A DNA stretch of 64,000 nucleotides, taken from positions 304,938 through 368,937 of the forward strand of contig NZ_JAGTAS010000056.1 in the NCBI RefSeq assembly GCF_025685425.1, read 5' to 3'. Under the pieces are notes generated by a model, which saw only the letters and a program-made list of their open reading frames with translations, was not told the origin of the DNA and searched no databases. Source of the DNA: Terriglobus albidus. Its GTDB lineage: Bacteria > Acidobacteriota > Terriglobia > Terriglobales > Acidobacteriaceae. Of the stretch, positions 8,756 to 16,505 are shown piece by piece. Made by a program: the position numbers and the translations under genes. How positions within the stretch are numbered: position 1 is the first letter of the stretch; each line of letters opens with the position of its first letter.

Positions 8756-9604
8756 GTCGATGAAATCAACCTTGGCTTTGTGCGGAATGATGCCGCGCTC
8801 GTAACCGAGTTCGAGCAGCTTCTTGATCGCTTCACGCCCATCATCGCCATAGTTGAGGGTGCGCTCGTTCACATACATGCCGACGAAGCGGTTCGCCAGG
8901 CTGGTATCGAGATCGCGCGCAAACTGCATGGCATATTGCAGCGCCGCCTCGCGGTTGTCGAGGGCATGCTGAATGCTGTCACGCAGCGCCTGGGTCGTAG
9001 TTTTCATGACATCCGAGCCGAGCGAGCGGCGAATTGCATTGCCGCCCAACGGCAGCGGCAAACCATTGGTCTCATCACGCCACCATTGCCCAAGGTCCAG
9101 AATCTTATGCAGTCCGCTGTTTCCGTAGGTGAGCTGTCCTTCGTGAATAATGAGCCCCGCCTCGAACTCACCGCCGGCGACACGCGGAATAATCTCATCG
9201 AAGGGAATGGTTGCGGTCTCAACATCAGGAGCGAAGAGCTTCAGGGCCAGGTAGGCAGTCGTCAATGTACCCGGAACCGCGATCTTCACCTTCTTGACCT
9301 CATCCGTAGTCAGCTTCTTCGGAGCCACGATCATCGGACCATAGCCATCACCAACGGAGCCGCCGCAGGCCATCAGCGCGTAGTTGTCCTGCAGATAGGG
9401 GTAGGCGTGGAAGCTAATGGCGGTCACATCGTAAAAGGCCTCATTCATGGCCTTCCGGTTCAGAGTCTCAATGTCCGTTAACGTGTGGCTGAACTTGTAG
9501 CCCGGGACTCGAATCTTGTTCGTCGCCAGGCCATAGAACATAAATGCGTCGTCGGAATCAGGAGAGTGCGCGATGGTGATCTCGCGAATGGCGGAACTAC
9601 TCAT
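8753..9604 (-). CDS. mqnD: MqnD-like 1,4-dihydroxy-6-naphthoate synthase (futalosine menaquinone pathway)
   Basis: MqnD converts cyclic dehypoxanthine futalosine to 1,4-dihydroxy-6-naphthoate in the futalosine route to menaquinone. The 283 residues have the periplasmic-binding-protein-like fold of the MqnA/MqnD family: IAHSPDSDDAFMFYGL near the start matches the MqnD 'SPCPNDTF' region, followed by DVTAISFHAYPYL, a glycine-rich GSVGDGYGPMIVA, and GLIIHEGQLTYG with the conserved histidine. MqnD fits better than MqnA, but the two are related and the call rests on motifs only. The radical-SAM partner mqnE lies 21 kb away at 30135. The stop codon is formed by the edge of repeat copy 2. Start ATG at 9604 fits the family. 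Confidence 0.8.
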   Translation of the reverse strand: MSSSAIREITIAHSPDSDDAFMFYGLATNKIRVPGYKFSHTLTDIETLNRKAMNEAFYDVTAISFHAYPYLQDNYALMACGGSVGDGYGPMIVAPKKLTTDEVKKVKIAVPGTLTTAYLALKLFAPDVETATIPFDEIIPRVAGGEFEAGLIIHEGQLTYGNSGLHKILDLGQWWRDETNGLPLPLGGNAIRRSLGSDVMKTTTQALRDSIQHALDNREAALQYAMQFARDLDTSLANRFVGMYVNERTLNYGDDGREAIKKLLELGYERGIIPHKAKVDFID

Positions 9605-9665
9605 ACAATCGGATGACCTCTGGAAAGGATACAGCGGTTAGTGTCTGTGGACTTGCGGATGTCGA

Positions 9666-9956
9666 TCAGTGTGCGGCGCGACGCTGCACGGAGCGCGGTC
9701 GCTGGTACGGGTCGCTCAGATCGCCCGCGTCATTCGATGACCACGGTCGTCCGTGCGGCTGGCGACGCATCGGTATAACACTCTCTTTGTGTTCGATGTT
9801 CGACACGTCGTGGTGCTTTTCAAAAATATTTTCTGCGGTCAGATTCCCAGGCTTTTGGCCTGCCGAAGCGGCTTTGCGGACGTGACGCGCAATAGCCCAG
9901 GACGCCCATAGAAGAGCGCACACGGAAAGCACGGCGACTGCGAAAAGAATCTGCAT
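9666..9956 (-). CDS. Small membrane protein of unknown function
   Basis: A 96-residue frame starts with a single hydrophobic helix (MQILFAVAVLSVCALLWASW) followed by a basic patch (ARHVRK) and a long polar tail, the layout of a single-span inner-membrane protein with its tail in the cytoplasm. It follows cutA on the same strand by 29 bases and precedes mqnD by 61 bases, so the three may be co-transcribed. No Shine-Dalgarno is seen before the ATG. No domain is recognised. Confidence 0.55.
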   Translation of the reverse strand: MQILFAVAVLSVCALLWASWAIARHVRKAASAGQKPGNLTAENIFEKHHDVSNIEHKESVIPMRRQPHGRPWSSNDAGDLSDPYQRPRSVQRRAAH

Positions 9957-9985
9957 CAGACAATGAAAAGGATATCAAAGCGTAG

Positions 9986-10324
9986 CTAGCCGGGCTGCGC
10001 GTTCTCCCGTAACCACGCAAGGTACGCCGCGCTGCCTCCTGTCAGTGGCACGACCAGTAACTCCGGTAAGGAATATCCGTCCGGACGTTCGGCATGGAAG
10101 TTGTTGATTCTCTCGTCGATCCGGTTGAGATTTGTTCCGAGCGATTTGATCGTGAGCTGATATTCCTCGCTGCGTTCGATGACGCCCTGCCAGCGATAGA
10201 CCGATCGTACCGGTCCGCTGATGCTCACGCATGCGGCCAGGTTTTCGTGCACCAGAATGTCCGCTAGCGCCTCCGCGGTCTCCCGCGTGCCGACGGTTGT
10301 CAGAACTAAGACGGGCTCTGTCAT
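9986..10324 (-). CDS. cutA: CutA1 divalent-ion tolerance protein
   Basis: CutA1 is a small cytosolic trimeric protein linked to divalent metal tolerance; its exact role is unclear. The 112 residues follow the family: VLVLTTVGTRETAEALADILVHENLAACVSI, then VRSVYRWQGVIERSEEYQLTIKS and PELLVVPLTGGSAAYLAWL near the end. The ATG at 10324 matches the usual N-terminus. It is divergent from the FtsB-like gene, with about 90 bases between them. Confidence 0.92.
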   Translation of the reverse strand: MTEPVLVLTTVGTRETAEALADILVHENLAACVSISGPVRSVYRWQGVIERSEEYQLTIKSLGTNLNRIDERINNFHAERPDGYSLPELLVVPLTGGSAAYLAWLRENAQPG

Positions 10325-10417
10325 GCATAGGAGTATTCCACGCCCTGTATCTAGCCGGGTTCCGGGGAAAGAGTTTTGCTTGACCGCAGCGAGGGTCGTC
10401 GATACTTCTGGAACTGT

Positions 10418-10768
10418 ATGAGGAACTCTTCCAGCCTCTGGAACAGATTGATCGGCGCGGGTGAACGGCTCTATAGCGGTCGCCGCAAGCTTGCAACTGT
10501 TGCGGCTGTGGGGTTGGCGGTTTCACTCGGGTATCACGTCATCTTCGGCCAGAATGGTCTGACCATGTATGAGCAGAAGAAACGTGAAGCCAAAGAGCTG
10601 GATATAGAGCTGAAGCGTCTGCAAAAAGAGAACGAGCAGATGTCAGGTCACATCGAGCGTCTGCAGAATGACCCGAGTGCCATTGAGCATCAGGCAAGGG
10701 AAGAACTGCACTATACCCGCCCCGGTGAAGTCATCTATACACTGCCTGCCCCGCCTGCCAAAAAGTAG
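10418..10768 (+). CDS. FtsB/DivIC-type septum formation initiator
   Basis: A 116-residue single-span membrane protein with a short cytoplasmic N-terminus, a membrane helix (LATVAAVGLAVSLGYHVIFG, about residues 23-43), then a coiled coil (YEQKKREAKELDIELKRLQKENEQM) and the PSAIEHQAREELHYTRPGEVIY segment typical of FtsB/DivIC. These proteins form the FtsB-FtsL-FtsQ cell-division complex. The ATG at 10418 has only a weak GGA before it. A TTG at 10376 has a better GGGAAAGAG upstream and would add 14 residues, so the start is uncertain. The lut operon begins 52 bases downstream. Confidence 0.85.
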   Translation: MRNSSSLWNRLIGAGERLYSGRRKLATVAAVGLAVSLGYHVIFGQNGLTMYEQKKREAKELDIELKRLQKENEQMSGHIERLQNDPSAIEHQAREELHYTRPGEVIYTLPAPPAKK

Positions 10769-10820
10769 TTGCTGCAAGTAAGATTGACTCGTTCCGATTG
10801 ACTGGTTCCAGGACAAAGCA

Positions 10821-11630
10821 GTGTTGACTAACGGTGTCATTGCACTGCATCAACTCCTTGGGGCATATACCGTTGGAACAAGGAGAGGCGTTCTGCGGGT
10901 CTCACTCTTTATCACTTGTTATAACGACACGCTTTTTCCCGGAACAGGGAAGGCGGTTGTACGTGTGCTCGAGCGGTTAGGTCATACGGTGGAGTTTCCT
11001 GCCGGCCAGACATGCTGCGGGCAGATGCATTGGAACACCGGCTACCAGAAGGAAGCACTTCCGCTGGTGCAGCGTTTTGTCGAGCAGTTTCGTAATGCGG
11101 AAGCAGTCGTGGTGCCGTCGAGCAGTTGCGTTGCCATGATGAAAGATCACTATCCGCTGATGGCGGAGCAGTTGAAGGATGAAACACTGAAGGCAGAGCT
11201 GAAACAGCTACTGCCCAAGGTGTGGGAGTTCTCTCAGTTCCTTACCGAGTGTCTTGGTCTGAAAGATGTGGGCGCCTACTATCCGCACAAGGTGACCTAT
11301 CACGCAAGCTGCCATGGTCTGCGCAACCTCGGCATCAAGGGCGGTCCCATGGAACTGCTTCGTCAGGTGAAGGGCCTTGAGTTGATTGAGATCGAAAATC
11401 TCGATCGCTGCTGCGGCTTTGGAGGAACCTTCGCCGTAAAGAATCCTGATACTTCAACCGCCATGCTGGAAGAGAAGATCGGTTCTGTGCTGAAGACCGG
11501 TGCTGAGGTTTGCACCGCTTGCGACAACTCCTGCTTGATGCACCTGGAGGGTTCTCTGCATCGTCAAAAGGCCGGCGTGCATACCATTCATCTGGCGGAG
11601 ATCCTCGCCGGCGAGGAGGCAGGGCAATGA
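10821..11630 (+). CDS. lutA: Lactate utilization protein LutA (CCG-domain Fe-S oxidoreductase subunit)
   Basis: LutA is one of three subunits (LutABC) that oxidise L-lactate to pyruvate. Two cysteine-rich CCG domains are seen: GQTCCGQMHWNTGY early with a later PSSSCVAMM, and CHGLRNLGI with DRCCGFGGTFAV and a final CTACDNSCLMHL. The frame begins at a GTG with AGGA eight bases upstream, but the first 26 residues are unlike the family. The homologous start corresponds to RVSLFITCYNDTLFP, where a CTG at 10893 follows AAGGAG by seven bases, so a CTG start is possible. The stop overlaps the lutB ATG (ATGA). Confidence 0.9.
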   Translation: MLTNGVIALHQLLGAYTVGTRRGVLRVSLFITCYNDTLFPGTGKAVVRVLERLGHTVEFPAGQTCCGQMHWNTGYQKEALPLVQRFVEQFRNAEAVVVPSSSCVAMMKDHYPLMAEQLKDETLKAELKQLLPKVWEFSQFLTECLGLKDVGAYYPHKVTYHASCHGLRNLGIKGGPMELLRQVKGLELIEIENLDRCCGFGGTFAVKNPDTSTAMLEEKIGSVLKTGAEVCTACDNSCLMHLEGSLHRQKAGVHTIHLAEILAGEEAGQ

Positions 11631-13078
11631 GCCGTATCCCACTCGATCCGGCCACGTCGCCGGCCTTCCCGAAGGCGGCGAAGAAGTCTCTTGGCGATCA
11701 GCAGTTGCGCCGCAATGTGCGCCATGCTACCGACGTCATTCAAGCGAAGCGCAAGCGGATGGTGGAAGAGCGCGATGACTGGCAGGAGCTGCGCGAGAGC
11801 GGCAGTCAGATTCGTCAGCATACGCTTCGCTATCTGGATCAGTATCTGGAAGAGTTCGAGCGGAACTGCACCAAAGCCGGCGGTCATGTGCATTGGGCGC
11901 GCGACGGCAAAGAGGCCTGCGAGATCGTAACCCGTCTTGCGCGGGAGGTTAGCGCCAAGGAAGTCATCAAGATCAAGACGATGACCTCGGAAGAGATCCA
12001 CCTCAACAATGCGCTGGAAGCCGCCGGCATCATGGCGGTTGAGACCGATCTCGCCGAATTGATCATTCAGCTCGGCGAAGATCAGCCGTCGCATATCGTC
12101 GTTCCCGCATTGCATAAGAATCGGCACCAGGTGCGTGAGATCTTCAAGCAGAAGATGGGACTCAAAGATCTCGGCGATACTCCTGCCGATCTTGCCGAAG
12201 CCGCACGCTCCTACTTGCGTCATAAGTTCCTTACTGTGCCAACGGCAGTGAGCGGCGCGAATTATCTGATTGCTGAGACCGGTAGTGTCTGCATCGTCGA
12301 GAGCGAAGGCAACGGACGTATGTGCCTTACGTTGCCGGAGACACTGATCACCATCGCCGGCATTGATAAAGTGATTCCACGTTTCCAGGACCTCGAGGTC
12401 TTTCTGCAGACGCTGCCGCGTTCCGCCACAGGCGAGCGAATGAACCCGTACAACTCGATCTGGACGGGCGTGCACGAGGGCGATGGGCCGAAGAACTTCC
12501 ACGTCGTCATTATGGATAACGCTCGTACGGAGATTCTGGCCGACGAAGAGGGACGCCAGACGCTGCATTGCATCCGTTGCGGCGCCTGCCAGAATGCCTG
12601 CCCTGTCTATCGCCAGACCGGCGGTCACGCCTACGGCAGTGTGTATGCGGGGCCGATTGGCGCCATCCTGACGCCGCAGTTGCAGGAGCTGCATCATGCG
12701 GAGAGCCTGCCGTATGCATCGTCTCTCTGTGGCGCTTGCTATGAGGTTTGCCCGGTCAAGATCAACATCCCCGAGGTGCTGATCCACCTGCGCCACAAGG
12801 TGGTGGAGAAGCAGACCAAAGGTCTCGGCAAACTCAATCCTGAAGCGGTTGCGATGCGCGTGATGGCCAACATCTTCCGAAGTGAAGCCCGTTTCCGCGC
12901 GGCACAGAAGTTCGGCCGTACCGCCGAGAAGCCGCTGGTGAACCGTGACGGCTGGATCGGGTGGCTGCCCGGAATGCTGGGTGGCTGGACTCAGGCCCGT
13001 GACCTGCAGGCCATGCCCGATGAGACCTTCCGCGAGTGGTGGGAGAAGCGCGACAAGAAGGAGGTCCGCAATGGCTGA
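11627..13078 (+). CDS. lutB: Lactate utilization iron-sulfur protein LutB
   Basis: LutB carries the Fe-S clusters of the LutABC lactate oxidation complex. In 483 residues it has an N-terminal LUD domain (HLNNALEAAGI, then TGSVCIVESEGNGRM) and two C-terminal 4Fe-4S motifs, CIRCGACQNACPVYRQTGG near residues 314-332 and SLCGACYEVCPVKINIPE about 50 residues later. The ATG at 11627 overlaps the lutA stop and gives the normal LutB N-terminus, so the longer open frame upstream was ignored. It overlaps lutC by 8 bases, so translation of all three genes is coupled. Confidence 0.95.
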   Translation: MSRIPLDPATSPAFPKAAKKSLGDQQLRRNVRHATDVIQAKRKRMVEERDDWQELRESGSQIRQHTLRYLDQYLEEFERNCTKAGGHVHWARDGKEACEIVTRLAREVSAKEVIKIKTMTSEEIHLNNALEAAGIMAVETDLAELIIQLGEDQPSHIVVPALHKNRHQVREIFKQKMGLKDLGDTPADLAEAARSYLRHKFLTVPTAVSGANYLIAETGSVCIVESEGNGRMCLTLPETLITIAGIDKVIPRFQDLEVFLQTLPRSATGERMNPYNSIWTGVHEGDGPKNFHVVIMDNARTEILADEEGRQTLHCIRCGACQNACPVYRQTGGHAYGSVYAGPIGAILTPQLQELHHAESLPYASSLCGACYEVCPVKINIPEVLIHLRHKVVEKQTKGLGKLNPEAVAMRVMANIFRSEARFRAAQKFGRTAEKPLVNRDGWIGWLPGMLGGWTQARDLQAMPDETFREWWEKRDKKEVRNG

Positions 13079-13715
13079 TGCTCGTTCTGCAATTCTTGAG
13101 AAGATCCGTGCTGTGAAGCCTGCGGGCTTCGGAGACAAGGCAACCGCCTGGCATCAGATTTCGCGCGGCTTCCTTGCCGGCTCAGCGTTGAGCCGTGAGG
13201 AGATTCTGCATCTTCTGGAAGATCGCCTGCTGGACTACGATGCAGCCGTCGAGCGTTGTGCTCCTGGTGAGATCGCCGGTGTTGTGAAAGCTCTGCTGGA
13301 TAAGCGCGGTAAGTCGAGGATGGCCATTCCTGAGGGAACGGACCCCACATGGCTGCCTGCCGAGGGAGTCGATTTTGTTGTCGATCACGATCTGCCCTAC
13401 GGCGAACTGGATCGTGTGGACGGTGTATTGACCGGCTGCACGGTGGCTATTGCCGATACGGGCAGCATCGTCGTCCGCAACACAGCAGGGCAGGGACGCC
13501 GGGCTATTACCCTGGTGCCGGACTATCACCTCTGCGTTGTCTTTGCGAGCTCCGTCGTGAAGACGGTACCTGAGGCGATGCGCCTGCTACAGGCCTGGAA
13601 TACCGCTCCCATTACATTCTTCTCCGGCCCATCGGCTACGGCCGACATCGAGATGACTCGTATTAAGGGTGTCCACGGTCCGCGCTTTCTGGATGTCGTT
13701 CTTGTGCTGGACTAG
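13071..13715 (+). CDS. lutC: Lactate utilization protein LutC
   Basis: LutC is a LUD-domain protein, the third part of the lactate oxidation complex. The 214 residues show GCTVAIADTGSIVVRN, DYHLCVVFASSVVKTVPEA and the closing FFSGPSATADIEMTRIKG with VHGPRFLDVVLV, which is the normal family end. GGAGG lies upstream of the ATG inside lutB. The TAG stop is made of the TA target duplicate and the first G of repeat copy 3; without the element the reading would be GAC TAA, so the protein is intact and only the stop codon changed. Confidence 0.93.
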   Translation: MADARSAILEKIRAVKPAGFGDKATAWHQISRGFLAGSALSREEILHLLEDRLLDYDAAVERCAPGEIAGVVKALLDKRGKSRMAIPEGTDPTWLPAEGVDFVVDHDLPYGELDRVDGVLTGCTVAIADTGSIVVRNTAGQGRRAITLVPDYHLCVVFASSVVKTVPEAMRLLQAWNTAPITFFSGPSATADIEMTRIKGVHGPRFLDVVLVLD

Positions 13716-13826
13716 AGCTTTTTTCCTGTTGCTGGGTATCCCGGAAGGGGCCTGCAGCTGCGTTTTCTTTGCGGAAAACGCACATAGATGCGGAAACCTC
13801 TGGACTCCTACAGGGAAAATGCTCTA
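13713..13826 (+). repeat. MITE-like palindromic element, copy 3
   Basis: An element of about 110 bp (13715-13824) lies between TA pairs at 13713-13714 and 13825-13826. Its left end has drifted (GAGCTTTTTTCCTGT) while the right end is intact (ACAGGGAAAATGCTC). The left TA plus the first element base form the lutC stop TAG. Closing the site gives GACTAACGC, that is, an original TAA stop. Confidence 0.82.
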
Positions 13827-13845
13827 ACGCAACACGAATTCGCTA

Positions 13846-13882
13846 TCGAAGCCCGCTCATGCTTAGCGTGAGCGGGCTTCGA
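13846..13882 (+). terminator. Intrinsic terminator of the lut operon
   Basis: A 14-bp perfect stem (TCGAAGCCCGCTCA with its complement) with a nine-base loop is followed by GTTTTGCC. It lies 130 bases after lutC because repeat copy 3 separates the gene from its terminator. Confidence 0.8.
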
Positions 13883-14306
13883 GTTTTGCCGGAGATTGGC
13901 AGCGGATATCGAGGTCGCATCGCTGCTTTCGAGAAATTTTTTCGAAAAATCTTTTCCTCACCACTGGTTGACCAGCCACAGGCTCGCCTCAACGGCTCAC
14001 CCTGGATTTCGGGAACAATTCCTCACTCGAAGAAGTCTGCGCGTTTATCGGTCTTGGCAGCGGCGACACAGAACAATGCGAAAAATACCACCGCAGCCAC
14101 GCGATTGTAACCTTAGCTCCGTGGTCAGACCAATTTCTCGTGTTTTGCAGGAGGATGTCCGGCGATTGCAAACCACTGGCATGACATACCGCCGGGGACA
14201 GGTGTAGAGTGGCCCAGCGCAGGGATTTACCAGTATTTTCGCGTGTAGAATCACCGTGTCGCGCCAAGCGCGCAATCCACAAAAGTGAATCGAAACAGAG
14301 GGAAAG
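13883..14306. other. Intergenic region upstream of the rhamnose genes
   Basis: 424 bases with no supported gene. An AT-rich hairpin lies near 13927-13948 (TTTCGA and TCGAAA arms). A TAGAAT hexamer near 14246 could be a -10 box, but no good -35 lies 16-18 bases before it. GAGGGAAAG lies just upstream of the ATG at 14307 as ribosome binding site. The rest shows nothing recognisable. Confidence 0.5.
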
Positions 14307-16505
14307 ATGTCAGGTCTAAAGTTCTTGGAAGATCGTTGGGACGACTCAATCGCGTCGAAATTGGATGAACCGGAGCTCCTCCGTTACCGCTCCAATCTGT
14401 TGGGCTCGGACCTGCGCATCACCAACTTTGGAGGTGGCAATACCAGCTCGAAGCTCGACCAGGTCGACCCCCTGACCGGTCAGACGGTCAAGGTGCTCTG
14501 GGTAAAGGGATCAGGCGGTGACCTTGGCAGCATCAAGCGTGCCGGTTTTGCCACCCTGTATATGGATCGCCTGCTCAGCATGGAGAAGATCTATCCCGGC
14601 GTAGCCCGCGAAGACGAGATGGTCGCGATGTATCCGCTGATCACCTTCGGCAACAATCCGGTCGCCGCATCCATTGACACGCCGCTGCACGGCTACCTGC
14701 CTTTCCCGCACGTCGACCACCTGCACCCCGACTGGGGAATCGCTCTGGCAGCTTCGTCCAACGGCAAGGAGAAGATGGAGCAGTTCAACAAGGAGTTCGG
14801 CCATAAGCTGGCATGGGTGCCGTGGCAGCGCCCCGGCTTCGAGTTGGCCATGATGCTGAAGAGCACCGTTGAGTCGAACCCCGGCTGCGATGGCATCATC
14901 CTCGGTGGACACGGCCTGTTCACCTGGGGCAATACGCAGCGCGAGAGCTACCTGAACACCATCACGATCATTGATCAGATCGGCCAGTTCATCGAGAAGC
15001 ACGCGGTTGCAAAGAACGTTCCGGCTTTCGGTGGTGCCCAATTCAAGACCCGCGAAGATCGCGCCGACATCGCGAAGAAAATCTTCCCGGTCATCCGCGG
15101 CGCCGTTTCGCGCAAGCAGCGCTGGATTGGCACCTACTTCGATGGTGCGGACGTGCTGGAGTTTGTGAACTCTTCGCAGGCCAAGAAACTGGCGCATCTG
15201 GGGACAAGCTGCCCGGATCACTTCATCCGTACCAAGATCCGCCCGATGTATCTCGAGTGGAACCCGGCGGGCGATCCGAAGGAGCTGGAATCGCTGGTCG
15301 ACTCCACGCTCGCGACCTATCGCGATGAGTATGCGGAGTACTACAAGAAGCACGCTCTGCCGGATTCACCCGCAATGCGTGATGCCAGCCCAACGGTAGT
15401 GCTTGTCCCCGGTGTCGGCATGTTCACCTTTGGAAAGAACAAGACCGAGTCGCGCCTGACGGGTGAGTTCTACACTAACGCCATCCACGTGATGCAGGGC
15501 GCCGGTTCTCTTGGTTCCGGTGTTGACTGTGTCGATGTTCCGCAGGCCGGTCCGGCCGCAGGCGCAGGTGAGTTCACCGTCTACGAGAACTACGTTGCGC
15601 TGCCGCCCAGCGAGGCCTTCCGCATCGAGTACTGGGCACTGGAAGAGGCCAAGATTCGCCGCATGCCTCCTGAGAAAGAGCTGAGCCGCCGCATCGCCCT
15701 CGTTGTCGGTGGCGGTTCGGGCATCGGCCGTGAGGTCGCTCTGCTCGCAGCAGAGCGTGGCGCACACGTTGTCGTCGCCGATCGCGATGTCGCTGGAGCC
15801 GAGAAGGTTGCTGAAGAGTGCAAGGCCATCGCCGGCAAGGAAGTCGTGACCTTCGCTTCGATTGACATCCGCGACCGCAACGCCATCCGCGCAGCCCTCG
15901 ATGCCACCATCGAGAAGTTTGGCGGACTGGATATCCTGATCAATACCGCCGCCATCTTCCCGTCTTCTCCCGATGGCGTCATCAGTGACGCACAGTGGGC
16001 TCTGACGCTGGAGATCAACGTCACGGCGAACTATCTGCTCACGGATGAGGCGCAGAAGGTCCTGGCGAAGCAGGGGCTGGACGGCAGCATGGTGCTGACC
16101 AGCTCCGCCAACGCGGTTGTTGCCAAGAAGGGAACAGAAGCGTACGACGTCTCCAAGGCGGCCCTGAGCCACCTGGTACGGGAGCTTGCTGTCACCTACT
16201 CGCCGAAGATCCGTGTCAACGGCATCAGCCCGGCAACGGTCGTGAAGGGATCGACCATGTTCCCGCGCGATCGTGTAAAGGCATCGCTTGCCAAGTACAA
16301 CATCGCCTTCGAAGAGAATGAGACGGACGACGGTCTACGCAACAAGCTGGCTGGCTTCTACGCGAAGCGCACGTTGACTCACGTGCCGATCGATCCGAAG
16401 GACTGCGCCGAGGCGATCCTGTTCCTGGCTGGTCCAAAGACTCCGGTAACCACCGGACATCTGATTCCGGTGGATGGTGGTCTGGTGGAGGCTTATCTCC
16501 GTTGA
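14307..16505 (+). CDS. Bifunctional rhamnulose-1-phosphate aldolase / short-chain dehydrogenase (RhaE-RhaW type)
   Basis: A 732-residue fusion used in rhamnose catabolism. The N-terminal half (1-430) is a class II aldolase domain (LRITNFGGGNTSSKL, GHGLFTWG) that splits rhamnulose-1-phosphate to dihydroxyacetone phosphate and lactaldehyde. The C-terminal part, from about 463, is a short-chain dehydrogenase with the nucleotide motif VVGGGSGIGREVALLA and the catalytic YDVSK pair at about 612-616, expected to oxidise lactaldehyde. This fusion is known in several phyla. The next gene, rhamnulokinase, starts inside its stop codon, which confirms the pathway. GAGGGAAAG precedes the ATG. Confidence 0.93.
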   Translation: MSGLKFLEDRWDDSIASKLDEPELLRYRSNLLGSDLRITNFGGGNTSSKLDQVDPLTGQTVKVLWVKGSGGDLGSIKRAGFATLYMDRLLSMEKIYPGVAREDEMVAMYPLITFGNNPVAASIDTPLHGYLPFPHVDHLHPDWGIALAASSNGKEKMEQFNKEFGHKLAWVPWQRPGFELAMMLKSTVESNPGCDGIILGGHGLFTWGNTQRESYLNTITIIDQIGQFIEKHAVAKNVPAFGGAQFKTREDRADIAKKIFPVIRGAVSRKQRWIGTYFDGADVLEFVNSSQAKKLAHLGTSCPDHFIRTKIRPMYLEWNPAGDPKELESLVDSTLATYRDEYAEYYKKHALPDSPAMRDASPTVVLVPGVGMFTFGKNKTESRLTGEFYTNAIHVMQGAGSLGSGVDCVDVPQAGPAAGAGEFTVYENYVALPPSEAFRIEYWALEEAKIRRMPPEKELSRRIALVVGGGSGIGREVALLAAERGAHVVVADRDVAGAEKVAEECKAIAGKEVVTFASIDIRDRNAIRAALDATIEKFGGLDILINTAAIFPSSPDGVISDAQWALTLEINVTANYLLTDEAQKVLAKQGLDGSMVLTSSANAVVAKKGTEAYDVSKAALSHLVRELAVTYSPKIRVNGISPATVVKGSTMFPRDRVKASLAKYNIAFEENETDDGLRNKLAGFYAKRTLTHVPIDPKDCAEAILFLAGPKTPVTTGHLIPVDGGLVEAYLR

